A DNA stretch of 64,000 bases from Avibacterium gallinarum (GTDB lineage Bacteria; Pseudomonadota; Gammaproteobacteria; Enterobacterales; Pasteurellaceae). The DNA is taken from contig NZ_PQVJ01000031.1 of NCBI RefSeq assembly GCF_002921135.1, forward strand, positions 1-64,000, written 5' to 3'. The notes below the pieces were generated by a model. It saw nothing but the letters and a program-made list of their open reading frames with translations. It was not told the origin of the DNA and did not search any database. Each line of letters starts with the position of its first letter. The first letter of the stretch is position 1. A program made the translations under genes and the position numbers. Shown here one piece after another: positions 1 through 7,101 of the stretch.

Positions 1-907
1 GATCGTAGAATATCTTCAATATGAAAAAGATGATCAAACAAGTGATTATTTAGTGGATAAAGCGCGTTATCGCCCAGAGGAAATGACACCGCAAGAATGG
101 GCTGAATATGAAAATTACGCAAAACGTTACGTTTCAGAAAGCATACAAAACCGAGAAATTCCTCAAGATATTGAGCGCAATCTCAAAGAAATTCTTACGG
201 GAAATTACTATAAAGGCTATGGCTACGCCTATGCGTTAGATGAAAAATATCGCTCATCTTTGCCAAGTCGCTGGTTTATTTCCGATTCAGATAAATCTGA
301 AGAAGAAAGAATATATGAACGCCTTAATGCAAAATATATTCAAAACCCCAAAACATTAAGTGAATCCTTTAATGGAAGAGTAGCAGAATCTACGAAAGAC
401 GGATTGGAGTTGGCTGCAACATTTTATACTGGAAATATATTAACTGGTTCGGCATTAAATATTGTGAATAAGCTAGGTCCAGTTGGTAAGCAAATTGTGG
501 TAAGCGCAGAGAAATATCCATTATTGACAGATGTAAGTACGACGGCAATCGTGAATACAGGCTATCAATTAACTCAAAATAAGCCATATGATCCTTATAA
601 TTTGTTGCAATCTGAATTATCAACGATTTTGACTAGAGGAAAGAGTGTAGGGCAACAATTAAGCATCAATGTGGGAATAAGCACAATGGCTACTGAAAAA
701 CCTGAGGATTATGGTTGGAATGCTTTGGGAGCTGCAGTTGGAACATTAGGTGGTAGAGGCGTGGAAAAAATTAATATTCTTAAAAAGAATAATGTAATGA
801 AATCGATTGCCTCTGGAACATTTTCTGAATGGATAGGAGATCCTAATAATTTAAGAAATCAATATGAGAACATAAAGGAGATCAAAATTGAAGATGTCAA
901 AGAATAA
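1..907 (+). CDS. CdiA/FhaB-type exoprotein, C-terminal part (5' end outside window)
   Basis: The reading frame is open to the left edge, so this is the end of a longer gene; the GTG at 53 is only an internal codon. The visible part is about 300 residues, ending at 907. It resembles the region near the C-terminus of large two-partner-secreted adhesins and contact-dependent inhibition proteins: a Tyr/Glu-rich helical stretch (EWAEYENYAKRYVSES), then a Gly/Ala-rich segment (TRGKSVGQQL, PEDYGWNALGAAVGTLGG). Family knowledge: such C-termini carry a toxic tail delivered to neighbouring cells and are followed by an immunity gene. Here the end overlaps the next small membrane-protein gene by 14 bases, and two shorter copies of the same tail follow. 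The toxin activity cannot be named from sequence. The gene could also be a non-toxic filamentous haemagglutinin end. Confidence 0.7.
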   Translation, partial: IVEYLQYEKDDQTSDYLVDKARYRPEEMTPQEWAEYENYAKRYVSESIQNREIPQDIERNLKEILTGNYYKGYGYAYALDEKYRSSLPSRWFISDSDKSEEERIYERLNAKYIQNPKTLSESFNGRVAESTKDGLELAATFYTGNILTGSALNIVNKLGPVGKQIVVSAEKYPLLTDVSTTAIVNTGYQLTQNKPYDPYNLLQSELSTILTRGKSVGQQLSINVGISTMATEKPEDYGWNALGAAVGTLGGRGVEKINILKKNNVMKSIASGTFSEWIGDPNNLRNQYENIKEIKIEDVKE

Positions 908-1130
908 GATTTTTTATTTATCTACCATTAAGATTTTCTGTTTGATGTATTGTATAATTTTCTCTAAATATATATTTTTTATGGCTTATATTTATATAAA
1001 GGATAATGTATTGTTTTTTAAAAATACTTTCTTCTATGAAGCTTTAATAATAACATTATCTATCTATATTCCCTACTTAATTATATATTGGGTTTTATAT
1101 AAGTATGAGAGTGAGAAATACAATAAATGA
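894..1130 (+). CDS. Small two-helix membrane protein, putative CDI immunity (copy A)
   Basis: A protein of about 78 residues with two hydrophobic helices (about residues 8-30 and 48-70) and a basic C-terminus. I chose ATG at 894 over 888 because the N-terminus (MSKNKIFYL) then aligns with the two similar genes downstream (MKEKNKFYL, MKKNDFYI). It overlaps the end of the exoprotein gene by 14 bases, which suggests translational coupling. Position and repetition with each C-terminal fragment suggest it is the immunity partner, acting in the inner membrane. That role is inferred; I do not recognise a named immunity family. Confidence 0.6.
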   Translation: MSKNKIFYLSTIKIFCLMYCIIFSKYIFFMAYIYIKDNVLFFKNTFFYEALIITLSIYIPYLIIYWVLYKYESEKYNK

Positions 1131-1482
1131 GAATACAGCCTATCAACTCATTCATGAAAATGATTATGATGTGAATAGCTTAATAAAATCGGAATTATCA
1201 ACGGTTTTGACAAGAGGGAGAACGTTAGGTCAACAACTTAGCACAAATATTATTCTCAATACAGTAACGACAGAGAAACCTGAGGATTATGGTAAAAACG
1301 CGTTAGGGGCTGTAACGGGAACGTTGAGTTCAAAATTTATTGGTCAGATTGGAGGAAAATATAACAATCTAATTTACACCTCTATTTATTCTAATTACGC
1401 CAGTGAGTATTTTGGAGAGTATAAAAACATAAAAAACACCTTAGATAAAGCAGAGGAACATATTAATGAAAGAAAAAAATAA
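1105..1482 (+). pseudogene. Orphan exoprotein C-terminal fragment, copy 2
   Basis: A 125-codon frame without a credible start of its own. From about residue 10 it parallels the end of the exoprotein at 1-907: AYQLIHENDYD against GYQLTQNKPYD, then KSELSTVLTRGRTLGQQLS against QSELSTILTRGKSVGQQLS, and TEKPEDYGKNALGAVTGTL against TEKPEDYGWNALGAAVGTL. After that the two diverge completely. This is the pattern of an orphan CdiA-CT module: conserved upstream part, new tail, overlapping immunity gene. It overlaps the next gene by 17 bases. It is probably silent unless recombined into the full-length gene (inference from other CDI loci). Confidence 0.65.
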
Positions 1483-1690
1483 ATTCTATTTAGACTGCTT
1501 AATTTTTGCCATCTTATCATATGTGCTTTTTCTGGTTTATGATTTGCTTATAACTATATATGCATATATTAAATATGATTTTTATATAAACCTCTCTTTT
1601 AAAAAAGCATTCAAAGCATGGATTTGTATAGCACCTCTTACTCTACTCCTAAATTGGTTAAAATATAAATATGGAAAAAACAAGAAGTAA
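1466..1690 (+). CDS. Small two-helix membrane protein, putative CDI immunity (copy B)
   Basis: A 74-residue protein with two hydrophobic helices (about residues 8-32 and 48-64) ending in a Lys-rich tail (KYKYGKNKK). It is a diverged relative of the genes at 894 and 1911: the start, helix spacing and basic end match. It overlaps the end of orphan fragment 2 by 17 bases, the same arrangement as copy A. It is probably the immunity protein kept for the tail encoded by fragment 2. Function is inferred from context only. Confidence 0.6.
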   Translation: MKEKNKFYLDCLIFAILSYVLFLVYDLLITIYAYIKYDFYINLSFKKAFKAWICIAPLTLLLNWLKYKYGKNKK

Positions 1691-1693
1691 GAT

Positions 1694-1924
1694 GTGAATG
1701 TAGTGGTGAACATAATAACAACTAAAAACATGGAGGGTTATAGTTGGAATGTATTTAGCGAAATAACAGGAACACTGTGGAATCCTGCAACAAATAAAGT
1801 TGGTTTAAAAAATCCGTTTTTAAATTCTCTTTCATCAGGATTTACAAGTGAGGTATTAAGTGATTCAGACCTGTTAAAAAAACAGTTTAACAACATTTAT
1901 AAGGTGGAATATGAAAAAAAATGA
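1694..1924 (+). pseudogene. Orphan exoprotein C-terminal fragment, copy 3
   Basis: A 76-codon frame opening at GTG 1694. It keeps a worn version of the exoprotein end: MEGYSWNVFSEITGTLWNP corresponds to PEDYGWNALGAAVGTL in the full gene. It then has its own tail (SLSSGFTSEVLSDSDLLKKQF) that echoes the first copy (SIASGTFSEWIGDPNNLRNQY). It is shorter at the 5' side than copy 2, so it is a more decayed third module. It overlaps the next small membrane gene by 14 bases. Confidence 0.55.
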
Positions 1925-2136
1925 TTTTTATATCTCCTGTGTTATATATTTTGTTTGTTTATACTGTCTTTTCTTCTTAAAGTATATCCTTTTTATGATT
2001 AGAGTATATGTAGAAAAAGATATTTTTTTTCTGGGACTGGTCATTTTTATATGATAATTTAAAGACTACTTTGGCAATATCTTGGGTATATCTTTTACTG
2101 GCTTGGTTGAGATATAAATATAGAAATGAAAAATAG
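1911..2136 (+). pseudogene. Third small membrane protein of the immunity series, frameshifted at a T8 run
   Basis: ATG at 1911 opens MKKNDFYISCVIYF and stops at 2052-2054 after 47 codons. The rest of the protein is in the next frame to a stop at 2134-2136, ending LLLAWLRYKYRNEK, close to the end of copy B (LLLNWLKYKYGKNKK). Removing one T from the run at 2023-2030 joins both parts into a 74-residue protein, the same length as copy B. Either the gene is broken, the T8 run switches it, or the base is a sequence error. Confidence 0.6.
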
Positions 2137-2176
2137 ATAAATGAAAATACAAACTGTTTCATAAGAATAATATTGA

Positions 2177-2251
2177 AAGCGTAAATATACAGATAATTCA
2201 GGTAAGTTTATTCCTCAAAGCAATTTACATTTAAATATTAAAAAGGATTAG
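2177..2251 (+). pseudogene. Possible last remnant of an orphan toxin tail before Imm8
   Basis: A 24-codon open stretch without a start (ends SNLHLNIKKD, stop 2249-2251) lies 2 bases before the Imm8 gene. Immunity genes of polymorphic toxins normally follow their toxin directly, so a short in-frame peptide ending here could be what remains of the toxin. Based only on position and frame. Confidence 0.3.
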
Positions 2252-2253
2252 TT

Positions 2254-2616
2254 ATGAGAGCAGAGCTAAAATTTATAGACTTTAATGGAAATATAGCAAC
2301 AAAAGAAGATGCTCAATTATTAATGTGCAATCCAGAATATTATCTACCTTTATGTTTAGCTATCGGTGAAAAAGATGTTGATGGCTCAGATTATTTTTAT
2401 GTAGATGTATATAGTTTAGAATATATAGAAAAAAAGAAGGTATTTTTAGGGAGTAAATCTATTGTTTGTTCTTTGGATGATTTTGATGAGCTTGAGAATC
2501 AAATAAGAGAAATTATATCTTCTATAGAGGGTAATTTCTGGGAAGATATATTAAAAATATTAAGAGAGTTATTTAGATGGGAGTATGAAGATCATAAGTT
2601 CTTAGAAATGCCATAA
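2254..2616 (+). CDS. Imm8 family immunity protein
   Basis: A 120-residue acidic soluble protein. It follows the Imm8 pattern as I know the family: start MRAELKFIDF, an N-P-E-x-Y/F segment (about residues 26-30), a central strand with aromatic and acidic residues (SDYFYVDVYSLEY), and the closing helix with W and E (NFWEDILKILRELFRWEYED). Imm8 proteins neutralise toxins of polymorphic and contact-dependent systems in the cytoplasm. No complete cognate toxin gene is next to it, so it is an orphan immunity gene kept after loss of the toxin, or protects against relatives. Confidence 0.8.
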   Translation: MRAELKFIDFNGNIATKEDAQLLMCNPEYYLPLCLAIGEKDVDGSDYFYVDVYSLEYIEKKKVFLGSKSIVCSLDDFDELENQIREIISSIEGNFWEDILKILRELFRWEYEDHKFLEMP

Positions 2617-2673
2617 TAATACATCTAGGCGGTATCGCTGGAACAGATAGATTAAAAAACAGGAGGAAAATAT

Positions 2674-3045
2674 ATGCTCTTAAAAAGACCAATTGAAAAA
2701 TACTTTTTTCCACTTATGATAATGATGCCATTGTTTCTAGTTTATATACATTATAGTGGAATGAGATCTAAGGAAAGAAATATAGAGAAAGCAAATCATA
2801 TTATTTCTATTTTGAAATCAGAATTTGGAGAGCTACAGAATAAAAAGTATGGCAACGCTGTACATAGTTCATACTCTTTATGGTTTGAAGACAGCATAAA
2901 AAATTATGAAAAAAAATTAACATCTCTTGGATTTAGAAAAGTTAATAATATTTACTGTTATGATAAATCATCTATTCAAGTTATTAGAAGTAAAAATGAT
3001 GGAGTATTTTTCTTATACTATGTAAAAGACGAGCGTTGTAACTAA
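2674..3045 (+). CDS. Membrane-anchored small protein of a local three-gene family (member 1)
   Basis: A 123-residue protein with an N-terminal membrane helix (about residues 10-27) and a polar remainder. A strong AGGAGG ribosome site lies at 2661-2666, 7 bases before ATG 2674. Its C-terminal part (IYCYDKSSIQVI, then FFLYYVKDERCN) matches the ends of the next two genes in layout: Cys, about 25 residues, then aromatic-Lys-x-x-x-Cys near the end. The shared Cys pair may form a disulfide outside the cytoplasm. I do not recognise the family; the location after Imm8 suggests more immunity genes. Confidence 0.55.
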   Translation: MLLKRPIEKYFFPLMIMMPLFLVYIHYSGMRSKERNIEKANHIISILKSEFGELQNKKYGNAVHSSYSLWFEDSIKNYEKKLTSLGFRKVNNIYCYDKSSIQVIRSKNDGVFFLYYVKDERCN

Positions 3046-3066
3046 TATAGTTTTGAGGATATAAAG

Positions 3067-3442
3067 ATGGAGATAAGAAAATCTCTTGGTTTATTCATTA
3101 TGGGGGTGTTTTTTTACAGTTACAGCTTTTCATACCTGTAGCAAAGAAGGTAAAGACTCCACATATAAATCTCAAGGTGGACAAAGATTATTATATCAAC
3201 TTAATAAAGAAGGACTTTCAAAGAATATAAAAGAAATAAATGGATTTAAGTATTATAGGATAGAGGTCACCTTATCTGGGGATAAAGAAATCTATCAGTC
3301 TTTTTTAGAAAGAAATAATTACTTTGAGATAAATAATGGAGATTATTGTAAAGATAAAAATCTGATTGAGTTAAAATCTAATAAAAACAATACCTTGTTA
3401 AAATATAGATATAACTCAGAAAAGTGTATAAATGCGCAATGA
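3067..3442 (+). pseudogene. Second member of the three-gene family, frameshifted at a T7 run
   Basis: ATG at 3067, after GAGGAT, reads MEIRKSLGLFIMGVFF and soon stops. The remainder is open in the next frame from TTG 3086 to 3442 and ends YCKDKNLIELKSNKN, KYRYNSEKCINAQ. Deleting one T of the run at 3109-3115 joins a hydrophobic leader (MGVFFTVTAFHTC) to the conserved C-terminal part. The end has the same Cys-x(about 25)-Cys layout as its neighbours. Broken gene, switchable gene or sequence error are all possible. Confidence 0.5.
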
Positions 3443-3501
3443 TTTTTTTGATAGTAAGTTTTTATTATGATATAGATGAACTTAAACTTCCTATAGGATA
3501 A
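3439..3501 (+). other. Short in-frame peptide before member 3, possible toxin-tail remnant
   Basis: Twenty codons ending DIDELKLPIG, stop at 3499-3501, 4 bases before the next gene. As before Imm8, a short peptide runs up to an immunity-type gene. It may be what is left of a toxin C-terminus. Weak evidence: position only. Confidence 0.2.
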
Positions 3502-3505
3502 AAAG

Positions 3506-3838
3506 TTGAAAATATTTAAGGTGTCATTTCTTGTTAGCTTATTTATAATATTTTTATATTCAGTATTTACAGGTGGCTTTGTTAAACCATACAAAGATCT
3601 ACAGAATGGACAAAAGATAGTTATCTTTTTAAAGAAAAAATATGACATAAATATACTATACAATTTAAAATATTACACAATAAAAATAAGAATAAACGGC
3701 AAGCTTAATGATAGCGATCTGCATTTTTTAGGATTTTGGAAATCTGAATTACGCTATTGTTCGGATTATGGCCGAATTGTTATAGATAATTTTGATGGTT
3801 ACCAAATCCTAAAATATAAAAATGAGCCTTGTAGCTAG
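3506..3838 (+). CDS. Membrane-anchored small protein of the three-gene family (member 3)
   Basis: A 110-residue protein from TTG 3506 (GGATAAAAAG upstream) with an N-terminal hydrophobic helix (about residues 5-22, FLVSLFIIFLYSVF). The C-terminal part ends RYCSDYGRIVIDNF, ILKYKNEPCS, the same Cys pair layout as the genes at 2674 and 3067. All three lie in tandem and probably arose by duplication. Likely inner-membrane anchored with the polar part in the periplasm. Function unknown; immunity is the favoured guess from context. Confidence 0.55.
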   Translation: MKIFKVSFLVSLFIIFLYSVFTGGFVKPYKDLQNGQKIVIFLKKKYDINILYNLKYYTIKIRINGKLNDSDLHFLGFWKSELRYCSDYGRIVIDNFDGYQILKYKNEPCS

Positions 3839-3982
3839 AATAATGATAAAGCAAAAAAAGTTATTATCGATAAATCAGTTAAAAGCTCAGCCAAGCTGTG
3901 CAACAAAAATTGAAGGTAGCAACAAAAAATCCACAAAAATCCCACCGCATTTAAATTATCCATTTTTGAATAGGGCTTGTGA

Positions 3983-3991
3983 TGCTATAAT
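3983..3991 (+). promoter_or_regulatory. Extended -10 promoter element for ispF
   Basis: TGCTATAAT matches an extended -10 element 35 bases before the ispF start. It lies just after the toxin/immunity locus, so ispF-truD-surE probably start transcription here. No good -35 box at standard spacing. Confidence 0.5.
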
Positions 3992-4026
3992 CTTGCACTA
4001 TTTTTGATCAGCAATTAGGAAAGAAT

Positions 4027-4503
4027 ATGATACGAATTGGGCATGGGTTTGATGTACACGCCTTTGGCGGTGATGGGCCGATTGTGATTGGCGGGGTGGC
4101 AGTGCCTTATGAGAAAGGTTTGCTGGCTCATAGTGATGGCGATGTGGCGTTGCACGCTCTAACTGATGCCTTGCTAGGTGCGGTGGCGCTGGGGGATATT
4201 GGTAAATTATTCCCAGACACCGATCCGCAATATAAAGGGGCGGACAGCAAGGGCTTGCTGCAAGAGGCTTATCGTCAAGTGCAAGGCAAGGGCTATAAAA
4301 TCGGCAATGTGGACGTAACCATCATTGCGCAAGCGCCAAAAATGCGTCCGCATATTGATAATATGCGTGCAGCCATTGCGCAGGTGTTAGATTGCGATGT
4401 GGAACAGGTGAATGTGAAAGCCACCACGAGCGAAAAGCTCGGTTTTACTGGGCGTGGCGAAGGGATCGCTTGTGAAGCGGTGGCACTTTTGGTGAAGGCT
4501 TAA
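4027..4503 (+). CDS. ispF: 2-C-methyl-D-erythritol 2,4-cyclodiphosphate synthase
   Basis: IspF makes the cyclic diphosphate intermediate of the MEP isoprenoid pathway in the cytoplasm. The 158-residue length is typical. Metal ligands of the family are present as D9 and H11 (GFDVH) and H43 (SDGDVALH); the C-terminal [14 protein letters not shown] signature is intact. TruD starts 1 base after its stop. In many gammaproteobacteria ispD lies directly upstream; here the toxin/immunity locus occupies that side and ispD is not in the window. Confidence 0.97.
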   Translation: MIRIGHGFDVHAFGGDGPIVIGGVAVPYEKGLLAHSDGDVALHALTDALLGAVALGDIGKLFPDTDPQYKGADSKGLLQEAYRQVQGKGYKIGNVDVTIIAQAPKMRPHIDNMRAAIAQVLDCDVEQVNVKATTSEKLGFTGRGEGIACEAVALLVKA

Positions 4504-4504
4504 A

Positions 4505-5527
4505 ATGCAAGAAAAAACAATGCAAGAATTAGCCTTTTTACAATCCCAACCTACACAGCAAGCACGTTTAAAAGCAGAATGCGCGGATTTTATGGTCAAA
4601 GAAGAATTAGGCTATGAAATGGCAGGCGAAGGGGAATTTGTTGCCCTTTATGTGCGAAAAACCGATGCCAATACGCTGTTTGTCGGCGAAAAATTAGCGG
4701 AGTTTGCGGGCGTTCCAGCGCGCAATATGAGTTATGCGGGATTAAAAGATCGCAAGGCGGTTACTGAGCAGTGGTTTTGCCTACATATGGCAGGCCAGCC
4801 CACCCCTGATTTCAGCCAGTTTCAGCTAGAGGGTGTGGAAATTCTCAAGGTGACACGGCATAACCGCAAAATTCGTACAGGCAGCCTAGATGGCAATCAT
4901 TTTGAGATTTTATTGCGTGATGCGAAAGAAACAGACGATCTCAAAGTGCGGTTGGAAAAGCTGAAAAATTTCGGTTTTCCTAATTATTTTACTGAACAAC
5001 GTTTTGGCCGTGATGGGCATAATCTCACCCAAGCGATGCGTTGGGCGCAAGGTGAAATTAAGGTGAAAGATCGCAAAAAGCGGAGTTTTTATCTTTCCGC
5101 CGCGCGCAGTGAGATTTTTAATTTGGTGGTGTCTGATCGCATTCAAGCACAGCTCACACAGCAAATTTTACTGGGCGACATTGTGCAGCTCAATGGTTCG
5201 CACAGTTGGTTTCAAGTTGATGAAAATGAAGATTTAAACGCCTTAAAAGAGCGGTTAGAAAATCAAGATATTTTGCTCACCGCGCCTTTAGTTGGGGAAC
5301 GCATTCAGTCTGCCAATCCGCGCGAAATGGCGATTGTGCAGCAACATCAAGATATTTTAAATTTAATGCAAAAAGAACGAATGAAACCAAGCCGCCGCCC
5401 GCTCTTAATGCAAGCACAGCATTTGCACTGGGAATTTTTACCCGAAGGGCTAAAACTGGCGTTTTATCTGCCTGCTGGCAGTTATGCCACAGCGCTCGTT
5501 CGCGAATTAGTACAGATTATTGAATAG
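4505..5527 (+). CDS. truD: tRNA pseudouridine(13) synthase
   Basis: TruD converts uridine 13 of some tRNAs to pseudouridine. The 340-residue protein has the signature [15 protein letters not shown] with the catalytic Asp at about residue 82, and the conserved [14 protein letters not shown] segment. ATG 4505 follows the ispF stop by 1 base; an internal ATG at 4520 (MQELAFLQS) is an equally possible start, since homologues vary there. It is followed by surE after 8 bases, a common gammaproteobacterial order. Confidence 0.95.
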   Translation: MQEKTMQELAFLQSQPTQQARLKAECADFMVKEELGYEMAGEGEFVALYVRKTDANTLFVGEKLAEFAGVPARNMSYAGLKDRKAVTEQWFCLHMAGQPTPDFSQFQLEGVEILKVTRHNRKIRTGSLDGNHFEILLRDAKETDDLKVRLEKLKNFGFPNYFTEQRFGRDGHNLTQAMRWAQGEIKVKDRKKRSFYLSAARSEIFNLVVSDRIQAQLTQQILLGDIVQLNGSHSWFQVDENEDLNALKERLENQDILLTAPLVGERIQSANPREMAIVQQHQDILNLMQKERMKPSRRPLLMQAQHLHWEFLPEGLKLAFYLPAGSYATALVRELVQIIE

Positions 5528-5535
5528 GAAATGCA

Positions 5536-6276
5536 ATGAATATTTTACTCTCTAATGATGATGGCATTCACGCCGAAGGCATCAAAGCCCTTGCCAAAGA
5601 ATTGCGTAAAATCGCACAAGTTACGGTGGTTGCGCCTGATCGTAATCGCAGCGCGGCGTCCAGCTCGCTCACCTTAGTGGAGCCGTTACGCCCGATGAAA
5701 TTAGACAATGGGGATTACTGCATTAATGGTACGCCTGCAGATTGCGTGCATTTGGCGTTAAATGGTTTTCTTTCAGGGCAAATTGATTTAGTGGTATCTG
5801 GCATTAACGCTGGGGTAAATTTAGGCGATGATGTGCTTTATTCAGGAACGGTTGCCGCCGCCTTTGAAGGCCGTCATCTTGGCTTGCCTGCCATTGCGGT
5901 ATCCCTTGATGGGCGTCAGCATTATGAAACCGCTGCACGCATTGTGTGCGAACTTGTGCCGAAATTGCATAATCAGTTACTGAAAAGCCGCGAAATCATT
6001 AATATTAACGTGCCAGATTTGCCTTATGAAGAAATTAAAGGCATCAAAGTTTGCCATTTAGGCTATCGTGCTGCGGCTGCGGAAGTGATTAAACAACAAG
6101 ATCCTCGTGGCGACACAATCTATTGGATTGGCCCTGCAGGCTTGGCGGAATATGAGCAAGAAGGCACGGATTTTCACGCGGTGAAAAATGGCTATGTTTC
6201 CATTACGCCAATCCAAGCAGATATGACCGCTTATCACTCACTTCAATCTTTACAAGATTGGTTAAAAAGTGAATAA
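5536..6276 (+). CDS. surE: 5'/3'-nucleotidase SurE
   Basis: SurE is a metal-dependent nucleotidase acting on nucleoside 5'- and 3'-monophosphates. The metal-binding residues of the family are visible: N7, D8, D9 (LLSNDDG), S39 (PDRNRSA) and N91 (SGINAGVN). Length 246 is usual. It lies 8 bases after truD. The neighbour pcm found in enterobacteria is absent; a YqaA-type gene follows instead. Confidence 0.97.
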   Translation: MNILLSNDDGIHAEGIKALAKELRKIAQVTVVAPDRNRSAASSSLTLVEPLRPMKLDNGDYCINGTPADCVHLALNGFLSGQIDLVVSGINAGVNLGDDVLYSGTVAAAFEGRHLGLPAIAVSLDGRQHYETAARIVCELVPKLHNQLLKSREIININVPDLPYEEIKGIKVCHLGYRAAAAEVIKQQDPRGDTIYWIGPAGLAEYEQEGTDFHAVKNGYVSITPIQADMTAYHSLQSLQDWLKSE

Positions 6277-6309
6277 TGCAATGTTTTACAACAGCTTGAG
6301 GATAGTCGA

Positions 6310-6885
6310 TTGAAAATTTTTGGTACGCTGTACGATAAAGTGATGCAATGGTCAACCCACCGCTATGCAACGGGTTGGCTGATTTTTACTAGCTTTATTG
6401 AATCCATTTTTTTCCCCGTTCCGACCGATGTAATGCTGATCCCAATGGCGATTTCTCAGCCCAAACGTGCTGTGCGTTTTGGCGTTTATGCTGGCGTCGC
6501 TTCCCCAATTGGCGGGATTGTGGGCTACGCACTGGGCTATTATGCCTTTGATAGTATTCAGCATTATCTCGTTAGCCTTGGTTATCAAGCACAATTTGAC
6601 ACCCTGCTCAGTTGGTTTCAACGTTGGGGCGTTATGGTGATGTTTCTTGCGGGCTTTACGCCGTTGCCCTATAAACTTTTTACTATCTGTGCGGGTGTAA
6701 TGCATATGGCATTTGTGCCTTTTTTGCTCATTTCCCTCGTTTCACGGCTGGCAAGGTTTATCTTGGTGGCGAAATTATCCGCTTGGGGCGGGCAGAAATT
6801 TGCCCATCGGCTACGTCAATCCATTGAGTGGATTGGCTGGGCGGTGATGCTTCTTGCTGTGATTATTTATTTCATTTTCAAATAA
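6310..6885 (+). CDS. YqaA/DedA-family inner membrane protein
   Basis: A 191-residue membrane protein from TTG 6310 with four or five hydrophobic helices. It contains the SNARE-associated/DedA signature region: an FPVPTDVML loop (residues about 37-45), AGVASPIGGIVGYALGY, and GFTPLPYKLFTICAGV (about 115-130). DedA-type proteins are linked to lipid flipping and membrane homeostasis; YqaA itself is little studied. It sits between surE and the NlpD-region lipoproteins. Confidence 0.85.
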   Translation: MKIFGTLYDKVMQWSTHRYATGWLIFTSFIESIFFPVPTDVMLIPMAISQPKRAVRFGVYAGVASPIGGIVGYALGYYAFDSIQHYLVSLGYQAQFDTLLSWFQRWGVMVMFLAGFTPLPYKLFTICAGVMHMAFVPFLLISLVSRLARFILVAKLSAWGGQKFAHRLRQSIEWIGWAVMLLAVIIYFIFK

Positions 6886-6894
6886 AAGTGCGGT
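6886..6894 (+). repeat. DNA uptake signal sequence (one of many)
   Basis: AAGTGCGGT, the core of the Haemophilus-type uptake signal, overlaps the 5' region of the next lipoprotein gene. Other exact copies seen include 8718, 9834, 12828, 14023, 20759, 27095, 28822 and, inverted, 8747, 14052 and 27112. None was seen in 1-4000 or 17888-20150. Confidence 0.9.
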
Positions 6895-6899
6895 CAAAA

Positions 6900-7088
6900 A
6901 TGCAGAAATTTTTAATCTTATTTGCTTGCTTTTCTCTGTTAGGGGCTTGTTCATCAGAACCACAACAGCAAGATGAAAACGCCCTTCCACCGGGAATGAT
7001 GCAGCCTGTGCTTGGCACTGGCGCAACGGAAGATGCCCAATGGCAACCGATTATTGAAAAACAACCTATGCCAGAATCAATGAATTAA
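6900..7088 (+). CDS. Small lipoprotein related to the NlpD N-terminus
   Basis: A 62-residue protein from ATG 6900 with a lipoprotein signal peptide (MQKFLILFACFSLLGAC, lipid Cys at 17). The mature part (ALPPGMMQPV, QWQPIIEKQPMPESM) closely parallels residues 31-63 of the NlpD protein encoded next (ALPPGTMQPV, TWEPQIQQQSMPATM). It is therefore a small paralogue or partial duplication of the NlpD N-terminal region. Predicted outer-membrane or periplasmic lipoprotein; function unknown. The GTG-rich region upstream is the uptake signal. Confidence 0.75.
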   Translation: MQKFLILFACFSLLGACSSEPQQQDENALPPGMMQPVLGTGATEDAQWQPIIEKQPMPESMN

Positions 7089-7101
7089 TAGAGGAACTCC
7101 A

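Noticed and set aside
3822-4007. 61-codon frame overlapping the end of the third small membrane gene
   Set aside because: Overlaps a better gene and the ispF promoter; composition and sequence look random.
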